Source: CAXBNB01 sp040222275
GTDB lineage: Bacteria > Bacteroidota > Bacteroidia > Cytophagales > Cyclobacteriaceae
Direction: 5' to 3'
Assembly: GCA_040222275.1 (NCBI GenBank)
Contig: JAVKDJ010000094.1
Span: forward strand, 124,001 to 188,000
Length of the DNA: 64,000 nucleotides
Part shown: positions 36,169-45,048 of the stretch, in pieces
How positions within the stretch are numbered: the first letter of the stretch is position 1
Layout of the letters: each line of letters begins with the position of its first letter
The notes under the pieces: generated by a model
Seen by the model: only the letters and a program-made list of their open reading frames with translations
What the model was told of the DNA's origin: nothing
Databases searched by the model: none
Position numbers and translations under genes: made by a program

Positions 36169-37632
36169 CTAAATTTCACCATTGATAACCCGTTGAAGTT
36201 CATTTTCCATCTCTTTTACTTTTTCAGGGTATTGGTCGTACAAATTATTTCTTTCTGATGGATCTTTTCTCAAATTGTAAAGCTCTCCTGGAATCTCCTT
36301 TTTCTTGATTTTCCCTGCATACGGGGCATACCTCAATTCTATTCCCCCCTGCCCCGAACCATGAATGTATTTCCAATTACCCTTTCTATAAACCTTTTTT
36401 TCAATGACTAAATCAGTACGCACTGGTTCTTTATAACCCGGGTTCATCAAAACTGGTAAAAAACTATGGCTATCAAATTTTTTTTCAGCAAAACTATGGT
36501 CATCAACTATATCTGCGAGAGTAGCAAGCACATCTGTAAAAGCGATCATATGGTCACTCCTTTTTCCTTTTTTGAATTGGGCAGGGTAACTTACGATAAA
36601 TGGCATACGAGAGCCTCCTTCCCACATATCAGATTTCATTCCTCTCAAAGGCCCAACACTTTTATGATCGTATTGTGTTACATCTTCGGGAAACCATACC
36701 GGTCCGTTATCACTACTAAAAATGATGATTGTGTTTTCTAAAACCCCTGCACGTTCCAACTGTGCTATCAGTTTTCCGACTACATCATCCACTTGCATCA
36801 TAAAATCACCATATTCACCAGCATCACTTTTCCCAATAAACTGTTTTTTTGGCAACCATGGTGTATGAGGTGCTGTCATTGGGAAATAGAGCAAAAAGGG
36901 CTCATCATTATAATTTTCCGTATGATCTGTGATAAAACCATCGGCTTTTTCCAGAAATTTATCTAGTACTTCATCGTGTTTAAAATCAGGTGAAACAGCA
37001 CCAGCACGAAAAAAGGCGCCAGAAACAGCAGATGTTGCGCTTGAGCTCGAATGGTCAGGAATAAAGCCAGTTGGAGGCTGCACAGCGAGATTATTTTCAA
37101 TATAAAAGTAAGGCGGTATATCAAGGGAAGCATGCATTCCAAAAAAATAGTCAAAGCCCCTTTCCACAGGTCCCCCTGGCATTTCCGAAATACTTCCGGG
37201 GTTGTCGAAATCTGCTCCATCAAACCCCAAGTGCCATTTCCCTACTACCGCTGTTCTATATCCATTTCGTTTCATTAAAGACCCGATGGTTTCTTGTTGT
37301 GGTTCTATGAGGCTCTTTCTTGTATTTAATGACATTGCACGAGGATACTTGCCTGTAACAAGGCCATAACGTGAAGGGACACACCAAGCTCCAGAAGCAT
37401 GCGCATCGGTAAACAAAATACCTTCGTCTGCCAGGCGGTTTATATTTGGAGTGGCTATTTTCGTTTCAGGGTTATAGCAGCCTGCATCACCGTATCCCAT
37501 ATCATCGGCAAGGATAATGACAACATTAGGTTTGTTGTTTTCATTTTTAGGCGATGCAGAACATGACAAGAACAAGGGCAACAAAAATACCACCAGCATA
37601 TACGAGCCTATATTTCTAAAATAAAAATTCAT
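36169..37632 (-). CDS. S1-family sulfatase, lipoprotein
   Basis: Formylglycine sulfatase of the arylsulfatase-A-like type. The signal ends in LFLSC (Cys24), so it is probably membrane-anchored. The metal site starts with VVIILADDMGYGDAG (Asp43, Asp44). The formylglycine motif C-V-P-S-R starts at Cys84 and runs into GLVTGKYPRA. VVGKWHLGFDG and IIIFSSDNGPVW give further active-site residues, and ELYNLRKDPSERNNL is the typical end. Length 487 aa is normal. It follows susD3 after a hairpin and a spacer of about 180 bp and is the only enzyme of locus C. Confidence 0.95.
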   Translation of the reverse strand: MNFYFRNIGSYMLVVFLLPLFLSCSASPKNENNKPNVVIILADDMGYGDAGCYNPETKIATPNINRLADEGILFTDAHASGAWCVPSRYGLVTGKYPRAMSLNTRKSLIEPQQETIGSLMKRNGYRTAVVGKWHLGFDGADFDNPGSISEMPGGPVERGFDYFFGMHASLDIPPYFYIENNLAVQPPTGFIPDHSSSSATSAVSGAFFRAGAVSPDFKHDEVLDKFLEKADGFITDHTENYNDEPFLLYFPMTAPHTPWLPKKQFIGKSDAGEYGDFMMQVDDVVGKLIAQLERAGVLENTIIIFSSDNGPVWFPEDVTQYDHKSVGPLRGMKSDMWEGGSRMPFIVSYPAQFKKGKRSDHMIAFTDVLATLADIVDDHSFAEKKFDSHSFLPVLMNPGYKEPVRTDLVIEKKVYRKGNWKYIHGSGQGGIELRYAPYAGKIKKKEIPGELYNLRKDPSERNNLYDQYPEKVKEMENELQRVINGEI

Positions 37633-37780
37633 ATGTTAAGTTAAATTGGTTTTCAATTAATATTTCCTGCGTTACAATTTGACCTATACCGAATTGAAAT
37701 GGGCAATTAATGTCATTTTTGTAAATGAGTTGCGTTTGAATTAATGTAAATTATTAGTTCGACTTTATAAAAGGATGAAG

Positions 37781-37808
37781 CAGGCACCCTTGATTATAAG
37801 AGTGCCTG
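37781..37808 (-). terminator. Hairpin directly after susD3
   Basis: CAGGCACCCTT (37781-37791) pairs with AAGAGTGCCTG (37798-37808) with one mismatch. It lies 5 bp past the susD3 stop. On the minus strand a CTTTTATAAAG stretch follows soon after, so intrinsic termination is plausible. Confidence 0.65.
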
Positions 37809-37813
37809 TTGGG

Positions 37814-39325
37814 TTAATAACCGAAGTTTTGTGACAAGTTGAAATTTGTTTGCATCTCCCTTAAAGGGATTGGGAACAACAAATGCTTTTGGGAATATGC
37901 CTTTCCGTAAATATTTACGTAACCTTCAAAATTCATATAAGTTCCTGATTTATCGTCCCTGATAAGCCTCGTCCTGATAATATCAAACCAGGTCTTGTTT
38001 TCGTAGCATAGTTCGAAATATCTTTCATCCCATACGGCCTTGCGAAATGCATCAAGATCCATTGTGGATACCGGGTCAAGGTTTGCCCTTGACCTAACCT
38101 CATTCACGGCATCAAAGGCCTGCTGATTAGGCGTACCATCAGCCATGACTTGTGCTTCTGCATACATCAGCAATACATCTGCATATCTGTAAATTGTCCA
38201 ATTCAAACCAGACTGACCGGCAACATCAATTGCCTGTTGGTCAAAGAATTTGTGAATATAAAAGGCATTAAAGTCTATAAATTCCAATTCTGGCGCACCT
38301 TCTGAAAATTTGCTAGGATGGCCTTTGTACGTCCTGAAAAAAAACTGTTTCTCCTCGGCCCTTAAATCACCCGAGGCATAACTTTTTACAAAGTCATCAC
38401 TAGGTATAAGGCTTCCATATTCTAATCCAAAAGCAGACATACCGCTTCTCGAAGGTAAAACCGTTGATACCATTTGGTTTGACCTTAAATTCACCGTGTA
38501 CTGTGTTTGAAAAATAAACTCGGTTGAATTGTTATTCGAGGGATTTCTAAATTCATCATATGACTGAAACAGGGAATACACACCAGAATTGATTACGTCC
38601 AAGCTTCTCTGGGCAGACTCCTCGTAATATTCAGCTCCTCCCTGAACAGGATACCCAGCATAGGTAAGATAAACATCTGCCAGCAAAGTTTTGATTGCCC
38701 CCATTGACACCCGGCCAGTTTCGTCCTTAAACGGCAGTGAAGATTTTTCAGCCTCAAGCAAGTCTGGAATAATTATTTCGTCATAAATCTCCTTCAACGG
38801 TGACCTGGTCAACTGTAGGTCGCCAAGTTCAGTTTGGACGTTTTTTACTTTTGGAACATCGCCAAACAATCTTACCAGATAAAAATAATACTGGGCTCTC
38901 AAATAAAGAACTTCACTTTTGTAGTTTGAAATCAACTCCTGATCAAGGTGATCAAATTCATCAAGTTTCGACAAGGCCAGGTTGCATTTGGCAATGCCTG
39001 CATAGCACCCTTGCCACCACTGCTCAATATAGGGTGACCGTGCACTCAAATTCAAATCCTGGAATTCTTTGAAAAGACTTTGAGAGTTTTCAGAAGTTGA
39101 TTTACCTGTCATATACTCCAGCAATAAAGGTGTAAACCCTCCCCATAAGCCAGCAGCAGAGTTGGACACTGTGATATTGTCGTAAGCACTATTTGTGAAA
39201 GCAAGAGCACTCTCAGGACTGGATAATTTTGACTCACTGGTCAATACACCAGTCGGGTTTTGTTCCAAAAAATCATCGCAAGAAAACAATACACTTAGTA
39301 TAATAATTAACGCTATATATCTCAT
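37814..39325 (-). CDS. SusD/RagB-family glycan-binding lipoprotein (susD3)
   Basis: Surface lipoprotein partner of SusC3. A short signal ends in LSVLFSC (Cys16), then DDFLEQNPTGVLT. The N-domain has YLRAQYYFYLVRLFGDVPKV. The C-domain has IYRYADVLLMYAEAQVMADG, ERYFELCYENKTWFDIIR and LLFPIPLREMQTNFNLSQN. Length 503 aa, the shortest of the four but normal. It starts 10 bp after susC3. Confidence 0.96.
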   Translation of the reverse strand: MRYIALIIILSVLFSCDDFLEQNPTGVLTSESKLSSPESALAFTNSAYDNITVSNSAAGLWGGFTPLLLEYMTGKSTSENSQSLFKEFQDLNLSARSPYIEQWWQGCYAGIAKCNLALSKLDEFDHLDQELISNYKSEVLYLRAQYYFYLVRLFGDVPKVKNVQTELGDLQLTRSPLKEIYDEIIIPDLLEAEKSSLPFKDETGRVSMGAIKTLLADVYLTYAGYPVQGGAEYYEESAQRSLDVINSGVYSLFQSYDEFRNPSNNNSTEFIFQTQYTVNLRSNQMVSTVLPSRSGMSAFGLEYGSLIPSDDFVKSYASGDLRAEEKQFFFRTYKGHPSKFSEGAPELEFIDFNAFYIHKFFDQQAIDVAGQSGLNWTIYRYADVLLMYAEAQVMADGTPNQQAFDAVNEVRSRANLDPVSTMDLDAFRKAVWDERYFELCYENKTWFDIIRTRLIRDDKSGTYMNFEGYVNIYGKAYSQKHLLFPIPLREMQTNFNLSQNFGY

Positions 39326-39335
39326 AACTCTAAAT

Positions 39336-42300
39336 TTAAAAATTGATATTTAAGCCAATAGTGTACGTTTTGGCCCTGGGTTCACCAAAGTCATCAACTC
39401 CTTGTCCAAAGGGACCCTCAAAAGTGCTAACCTCAGGATCATACCCCTTGTAACCGGTTAGGAGCAACAAATTTTGACCACTTACATAAATCCTTGATTG
39501 GCTGATCCCTAATTTGCTCAAAATAGGTTCAGGTAAGGAATAGCCAAGCATCACATTCTGTAGCCTGACAAATGAACCATCCTGAAGCCAGTGAGTGTCT
39601 GGCTGTGAATCATAATAGGTCCTCATATACCTGATCTGAGCAATCATGGTATTTTGATTTTCAGGTGTCCATGCATTTAAGATGGTTTTAGAACTATTGG
39701 CAACCCCAGACCTGTCTTCCCTATTGTGAGTACCAGCATTCATTACATCTATGCCCTGCACAAAGCGTAAGTCGAATGACATATCAAAGTTTTTATACTT
39801 GAAAGAGTTAAAAACAGTCAAAGTCCAATCTGGCATGCTATTCCCAATAATCCCAAAATCGTCCTGATTGATGATATTGTCCCCGTTGAGGTCTTCATAT
39901 TTCAGGTCTCCAGGAAGCCTTCCAAATTCGGCCGCCTCAGCTGCTTCATCCGTATTCCATGTACCCAGACGGGTTAGCCCCCAAAAAGCACCTATAGGCT
40001 GATCGACCCTTAGAATTTGCATTTGACCTGTTGCATGTTTGGTTGGAAATATGTCTTCGTTGTTGTCACCCAATTTCAATATTTTATTTTTGTTGGTTGC
40101 GAAATTGAAAGTTGACTGCCAGCTAAAAGTGCTTGTATTGATGTTATAAGTACTAATCATGGCCTCAAGCCCCTTGTTTTCAACAGAACCAATGTTTTTA
40201 GTCAGCGAATTCAACCCCGAGCTATAAGGAATGGGGGCATTCAAAAGAAGGTCATCCGTTACCTTGTAGTATAAATCCAGCGTCATATCTACCCTTCCAT
40301 TGATTAAGCTCAAATCCAACCCCATATCAACCTGGGTAGTTGTTTCCCATTTCAAATCCGGGTTCCCAAAAGAATTGCGGTAAAGGGTAGAGCTAAATTC
40401 ATTATCAAAAATGACGTTGCTAGACCCTAGGTATTGAGCGTACAAATAATCCCCAATTTCCTGGTTTCCAGTTTGTCCCAAGCTCAACCTGAACTTAACA
40501 TTGTCAAATACATCATTGCCCATTAAAAAATTCTCGTTGGAAGCATTCCAGGCAAACGCCAATGAGGGGAAAAAAGCATACTTGTTGTTCTTGCCAAACT
40601 TAGAGGAACCATCATACCGTCCGGTCAAAGTGAATAGGTATTTATTTGAATGATTGTAATTAAACCTCGCAAAATAAGAGTTCAAGGATGATTTAGTATC
40701 ACTTGACGAAGAGGGCATATTCACCGTGCCATTTTGCAAGTTATGCCATTGATAAAAATCGTCCACAAAATTGCGCGATTCTGTTCCCAGGAGTTCGGCA
40801 GTTCTTTCCTGCCAACTAAACCCCAACATAAAATTCAGCGAACTATTTTGGTCTAAATCGGCATTAAAGTTAAAATAGTTTTCATTTTGCCAGTAGAAGT
40901 CATTTCTGGTAGAAATCCTTGCTATCCCACCTGCATTACGGCCTCCAAATTGTATCAAGTCCCGGCTAACGTAATTGTTTGTCTTTCTATTTCTGCTATC
41001 CGTAGCAAAAGTTGACTTAAAACTCAATTGATCAGTTATCTCAAAATCTAAATAAAAATTGGAGATAGCCTGACGAGTTGTGCTGTGGTTTACCAAATCC
41101 TCAAAATACCTGGCAGGAGTGTCTTGTACAGCACCCGGAAAATCCCGGTTACTACCCCACGAACCATCGGGGTATTTTACAGGGATCAAAGGAATAGCTT
41201 CTTGTGCAAGCCGTTTTATTCCATAAAGATTGTATAGATCATTCCCTGTATTATAGTTTAACACCACATTCATTCCAACTTTCAGCCATGGATTGAGTTT
41301 TGAATCAACATTCACTTGCCCAGAATACCTTTCCAAATAGTTTTTGTCCATTAAGGCCTCTTGTTTCATATAATCCAGAAAGAGGCTGTACGATGTATTC
41401 TTATCTCCATTTCTAAAACTCAACTGATGGTTGTGTGAAACGGTATTTCTATAGGCTTCTTTTTCCCAATCCGTATCATACAATGGCTTCCCATCAGCTC
41501 CGAAAAGAAGGGAGAGGGCATCAGGCGATGCACGGTTGTATTTCCCTTGTGAAAAGCCAACCGGGTCATATTTAGGAATATTATCAAAACCAGTATTATA
41601 GACGCTCCACCATTCTTCAGCATTCAGAAATTCAAGATTTTGATTTTCCGCTACAATGCCCATTGAAACAAACCCATTATAGGAAATCGACCCTTTGCCC
41701 GTTTCGGTCCCCCTTTTTGTTGTAATTAAAATTACTCCATTTGCACCCCGGGCACCATATATTGCAGTCGCTGAAGCATCCTTTAAAACCTCTAAAGATT
41801 CGATATTGTTGGGTGAGATCAAATTAATGTCAGAAACACCAATGATACCATCAACAACATATAAAGGATCATTCGATGCGGTAATAGAATTATTTCCCCT
41901 TATTCGTATCTTTATTTTCCCGTCAGGCCGTCCTGAATTATTAAAAACCTCCACTCCAGCTATTTTACCGGTCAAGGCTTGTCCAACATTGACCGATGGC
42001 CTGTCTAGCAGGCGTTCTTTTTTTACTGAACCAACAGAACCAGTCATATCTGATTTCTTGACCGTACCATACCCCACAACAACAATCTCCTCCAACTGCT
42101 CAGCGTCCAATTCCATTTGAACGTCGATCGTTGACCTGCCTGCCAGTTCTATTTCGGCTGTTTTGTAGCCAACAAATGATACCACCAGGGTAGCAGCCTC
42201 GTCCAGAGCTAGTTTGAAATTCCCATCCAAATCTGTAGTGGTACCGTTGCTGGTGCCTTTTTCTATCACAGAGGCCCCTGGCAGCCCTTGCCCATTTTCA

Positions 42301-42713
42301 TCAGTGATTTTGCCTGATATATCCACATCATCTTCCTTCATTTCCACTGGTTTGACTACCGGATGTGGGTTTTTACGAATGATGATATTCCTGTCAAAAA
42401 TCTCGTATTCCAAATCATCAGGGATGATCTGGTCCAGGATTTCGGTTACCTGCACCTCCCTGGCCTCCACAGTTACCTTGGGCAGGGATTTGATCAAATC
42501 CGACTTGTACAAAAAGTCGAATTCACTTTGCCTCTTGATTTCTTCCAGGACATCCTTCACTTCTGCATTCTTCATGTTGATCTGTAAGCGGGCCTTCTGG
42601 GAGTAACCGCTGGCCGCCACCTGCATGATCACACAAAACAGTAGAAATGAGGTCAATTTCATGATCCTGAATAGTTTTTCGCGCCATAGGGGCGCAGTTG
42701 TACAGTTTTTCAT
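39336..42713 (-). CDS. SusC-family TonB-dependent transporter with STN domain (susC3)
   Basis: Outer-membrane glycan importer of locus C. Compared with the others it has about 17 extra residues before the hydrophobic signal (MKNCTTAPLWREKLFRIMKL); an internal ATG before KLTSFLL is an alternative start. Then come the STN domain (LQINMKNAEVKDVLEEIKR), the Ig domain (DISGKITDENGQGLPGAS), the box EEIVVVGYGTVKK, the plug (KIRIRGNNSITASNDPLYVV; EVLKDASATAIYG) and the barrel. Length 1125 aa. The STN domain fits control by FecR3/sigma3. Confidence 0.96.
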   Translation of the reverse strand: MKNCTTAPLWREKLFRIMKLTSFLLFCVIMQVAASGYSQKARLQINMKNAEVKDVLEEIKRQSEFDFLYKSDLIKSLPKVTVEAREVQVTEILDQIIPDDLEYEIFDRNIIIRKNPHPVVKPVEMKEDDVDISGKITDENGQGLPGASVIEKGTSNGTTTDLDGNFKLALDEAATLVVSFVGYKTAEIELAGRSTIDVQMELDAEQLEEIVVVGYGTVKKSDMTGSVGSVKKERLLDRPSVNVGQALTGKIAGVEVFNNSGRPDGKIKIRIRGNNSITASNDPLYVVDGIIGVSDINLISPNNIESLEVLKDASATAIYGARGANGVILITTKRGTETGKGSISYNGFVSMGIVAENQNLEFLNAEEWWSVYNTGFDNIPKYDPVGFSQGKYNRASPDALSLLFGADGKPLYDTDWEKEAYRNTVSHNHQLSFRNGDKNTSYSLFLDYMKQEALMDKNYLERYSGQVNVDSKLNPWLKVGMNVVLNYNTGNDLYNLYGIKRLAQEAIPLIPVKYPDGSWGSNRDFPGAVQDTPARYFEDLVNHSTTRQAISNFYLDFEITDQLSFKSTFATDSRNRKTNNYVSRDLIQFGGRNAGGIARISTRNDFYWQNENYFNFNADLDQNSSLNFMLGFSWQERTAELLGTESRNFVDDFYQWHNLQNGTVNMPSSSSDTKSSLNSYFARFNYNHSNKYLFTLTGRYDGSSKFGKNNKYAFFPSLAFAWNASNENFLMGNDVFDNVKFRLSLGQTGNQEIGDYLYAQYLGSSNVIFDNEFSSTLYRNSFGNPDLKWETTTQVDMGLDLSLINGRVDMTLDLYYKVTDDLLLNAPIPYSSGLNSLTKNIGSVENKGLEAMISTYNINTSTFSWQSTFNFATNKNKILKLGDNNEDIFPTKHATGQMQILRVDQPIGAFWGLTRLGTWNTDEAAEAAEFGRLPGDLKYEDLNGDNIINQDDFGIIGNSMPDWTLTVFNSFKYKNFDMSFDLRFVQGIDVMNAGTHNREDRSGVANSSKTILNAWTPENQNTMIAQIRYMRTYYDSQPDTHWLQDGSFVRLQNVMLGYSLPEPILSKLGISQSRIYVSGQNLLLLTGYKGYDPEVSTFEGPFGQGVDDFGEPRAKTYTIGLNINF

Positions 42714-42766
42714 AAATTTGTGTAGTTAAATTGAACATTTGGTTAATTAGATTAGCCGATGGACAG

Positions 42767-42790
42767 AAGGGAATGTAGCAGCATTCCCTT
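42767..42790 (-). terminator. Hairpin between fecR3 and susC3
   Basis: Arms AAGGGAATG (42767-42775) and CATTCCCTT (42782-42790) with a 6-base loop and T-run on the plus side, 17 bp past the fecR3 stop. Likely a terminator of the sigma3-fecR3 unit. Confidence 0.65.
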
Positions 42791-42806
42791 TTTTTATGCC
42801 TTTCAG

Positions 42807-43970
42807 CTATTTGATCACAACGGCCTTGCCGCTGATCTTAAATTTCACTTCATTGGTTTTCTCTATTAATTGTTGAACTTTTTCGAAACTGTCGTAGCGT
42901 TTGAAACCACCAGTAAACTTTACATTCCTTACCGCTTCATTGTCGTAAAAAACATCGATAGCATACCACCTGGCCAAAACCTTCATGATCTGATCCAGGG
43001 AATTGTCCTGAAAATAGAAGTTGCCCGATCGCCAGGATACGTAGTGCTGTGGGTTGATTGCCTTTTGCGACAAATCGCCGGTAGTTTTCTCCATTATACT
43101 TTGATGGTTGGGTAGCAGCACCTGTTCCGATCCCATATTGTCGCCAGACACTCGTACCTTACCTTCTACCAGTGTGGTCACCACATGGTCATCGTCAGGA
43201 TAGGCCGACACATTGAATTCCGTTCCCAATACCTGTATGGTTTGTCCTGCCGATTTCACCAAAAAAGGGCGGGACTCATCTCGGGCAACTTGTAGGTATG
43301 CCTCACCACTCAGCTCCACCACCCTGTTCTGACCTATGAAATTTGTAGGGTATTTGAAAGTAGATCCGGCATTGAGCCATACTTTGGTGCCATCCGAGAG
43401 CTCCACATAAAACTCCCCTCCCTTGGGGATTACCAGGGTATTGTAAGTTTCTTCCGTTGCTTCCTGATTTGATCGTGTATAGGCCAATGAAGTACCTTCG
43501 CTCTCGATATTGGTATTGCCTTCCTGGATAGTAACCTTTTCCCCTTTGGACAAATCATACTTTTTGCCATCGTTCAATATCAAAGTGGCTTTTGCACTTC
43601 CGGGTTCAATTGTTTGTTCTACAATACCGACCTGCTCCGTTTCCTTTTTGATTTGCTGATAAGTAAAAATGATTCCCAAAAGCAATACCAATGAAGCAGC
43701 TACACTGGCTGCCAACCTTATCCATTTTAGAGGTTTGGACGATGGCCTATCTGTTTGTTTTTTGATTTCGTTCCAGGCAGCCTGCGAATCAAGGCCATTT
43801 TCAAATGCCGACCCATTCTGATAAAAGTCATTGGCACGATGGAAATATTTTTTATGTTCCTCACTTTCCTCCAGCCACTGCTGGAGAAACTCCTCTTCCT
43901 CAGCAGTTGCCCTGCCTTCTATCTTTTTGAGGATTAATTCAAAATCTATTATGCTTTTTGTAGTCGCCAT
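42807..43970 (-). CDS. FecR-family anti-sigma factor (fecR3)
   Basis: Membrane anti-sigma factor of locus C. The acidic cytoplasmic N-part (GRATAEEEEFLQQWLEE) is followed by a membrane helix at about residues 83-104 (WIRLAASVAASLVLLLGIIF). A long linker with LILNDGKKYDLSKGEKV leads to the FecR domain (LSDGTKVWLNAGSTFKYPT; LSGEAYLQV; IQVLGTEFNVSAY). DUF4974 ends the protein (FYFQDNSLDQIMKVLARWY). Length 387 aa, of the longer FecR type. It lies 87 bp after sigma3. Confidence 0.95.
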   Translation of the reverse strand: MATTKSIIDFELILKKIEGRATAEEEEFLQQWLEESEEHKKYFHRANDFYQNGSAFENGLDSQAAWNEIKKQTDRPSSKPLKWIRLAASVAASLVLLLGIIFTYQQIKKETEQVGIVEQTIEPGSAKATLILNDGKKYDLSKGEKVTIQEGNTNIESEGTSLAYTRSNQEATEETYNTLVIPKGGEFYVELSDGTKVWLNAGSTFKYPTNFIGQNRVVELSGEAYLQVARDESRPFLVKSAGQTIQVLGTEFNVSAYPDDDHVVTTLVEGKVRVSGDNMGSEQVLLPNHQSIMEKTTGDLSQKAINPQHYVSWRSGNFYFQDNSLDQIMKVLARWYAIDVFYDNEAVRNVKFTGGFKRYDSFEKVQQLIEKTNEVKFKISGKAVVIK

Positions 43971-44057
43971 TCGTCTTTTTTGAGCTTGTAATCACGGCTA
44001 TGACAACAGCATCTCAAAAAAGGGTGACAGATAGGTGAAAAAATTTTTAAAGAAAAG

Positions 44058-44612
44058 TCAAGGAACCAAAATGTACCATAAGATTACGGTGAGCATTTTT
44101 CGCAATTTTTCCTTAGCCCGGAGCAGTTGTGTTTTTACAGTGTTTTCCGAAATGCCCATGTGATCGGCAATATCTTTCAACTTTTTTTCTTCCAGATATT
44201 TCATTCGAAAGATTTTGGCCATGCGTTCAGGAAGCTGGGACAGTGCCTGCCCCAACCTGTTTTCTTTTTCTGGATAAAGGGCTACATCGGGCTGGCCGGA
44301 GTTGATCAGGGCCTGTTGGTAGAGTAAAAGGTTCTTATCCAGAACCCGGATGGATTTTATCTGATTGAGACACCTATTGTGCACGGCCCTGTACAAATAG
44401 GCTTTTGCCGATGTGGTAATATTGGCCTTTTCGGGGTTTTCCCAAAGGTAAACAAAAAGTGCCTGCACTGTGTCTTCTGCTTGCTGCGGATCGAAGAGTA
44501 TGCCTTCTGCAAAACGTACCAATTGGGCGTAGTAGGTATGAAAAAGCACTTCAAATGCTTCTGTATCCTGCCCTTTGAGGGCTGCCACAAATTGCTCCAC
44601 TTCCTTTTGCAC
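44058..44612 (-). CDS. ECF sigma-70 factor (sigma3), GTG start
   Basis: FecI-like sigma factor of locus C. Region 2: YYAQLVRFAEGILFDPQQAE and AYLYRAVHNRCLNQIKSIR. Region 4: KLKDIADHMGISENTVKTQL. The frame has no ATG near the N-terminus; GTG at 44612 (QKEVEQFVAALKG follows) is the best start, since a stop lies shortly upstream in frame and the next Met is deep inside region 4. Length 184 aa is normal. Confidence 0.92.
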   Translation of the reverse strand: MQKEVEQFVAALKGQDTEAFEVLFHTYYAQLVRFAEGILFDPQQAEDTVQALFVYLWENPEKANITTSAKAYLYRAVHNRCLNQIKSIRVLDKNLLLYQQALINSGQPDVALYPEKENRLGQALSQLPERMAKIFRMKYLEEKKLKDIADHMGISENTVKTQLLRAKEKLRKMLTVILWYILVP

Positions 44613-44760
44613 TGAATTGAATAGTTGATGCTTTGGAAGCTAAGGTAAATAAAAAATTAAATGAAATCGCTTTACCACATATAGGGGAGCAGTTATTTCG
44701 ATCGAACATATAACGCAAAACCTGAAGCCCCATTATCCATATATCTCAGCAGAAACTAAA

Positions 44761-44795
44761 AAACCGGTAGCTCAAAATATAGTGGCTACCGGTTT
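44761..44795. terminator. Hairpin, 11-bp arms
   Basis: AAACCGGTAGC (44761-44771) pairs perfectly with GCTACCGGTTT (44785-44795) across a 13-base loop. A terminator is one reading; a dispersed palindrome is another. Confidence 0.55.
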
Positions 44796-44843
44796 AGCTT
44801 ATGTTAACGTGAACTCGATGAACGGCGTACACGTCATGCCAGA

Positions 44844-44878
44844 AAAATATGCCTTAATTTTCTTAAAAGGCATATTTT
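44844..44878. repeat. Inverted repeat, 12-bp arms
   Basis: AAAATATGCCTT (44844-44855) pairs perfectly with AAGGCATATTTT (44867-44878). It may be a terminator for locus B or part of a mobile palindromic element together with the GCCTGCCGCAGGC palindrome that follows. Confidence 0.55.
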
Positions 44879-44926
44879 ATCAGGCCTGCCTGCCGCAGGC
44901 AAGCATCTGAAAATGAGATTACGGAT

Positions 44927-44960
44927 ATTTTTATCCTTTTTTAAATTTAAGGATAAAAAT
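44927..44960 (-). terminator. Hairpin after 821-aa lipoprotein gene, 12-bp arms
   Basis: ATTTTTATCCTT (44927-44938) pairs perfectly with AAGGATAAAAAT (44949-44960). It is the first stem-loop downstream (about 90 bp) of the last gene of locus B. The AT-rich arms give a T-rich flank on both strands, so it may be bidirectional. Confidence 0.5.
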
Positions 44961-45048
44961 TCCGAAATGACGATTTTAATTTGTTGATTGTAAGCCAGTT
45001 AAACCCCCAAACTCGCGTTATGTTAGTTTTTTAGTCTGACCACCCCTA

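Larger units (their letters stand above)
44613..45048. other. Intergenic region with three stacked hairpins
   Basis: No gene in 436 bp. It carries three long perfect inverted repeats (listed separately) plus the palindrome GCCTGCCGCAGGC at 44888-44900. It separates the end of locus B from sigma3 and probably contains the locus B terminator and the sigma3 promoter. Confidence 0.55.
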
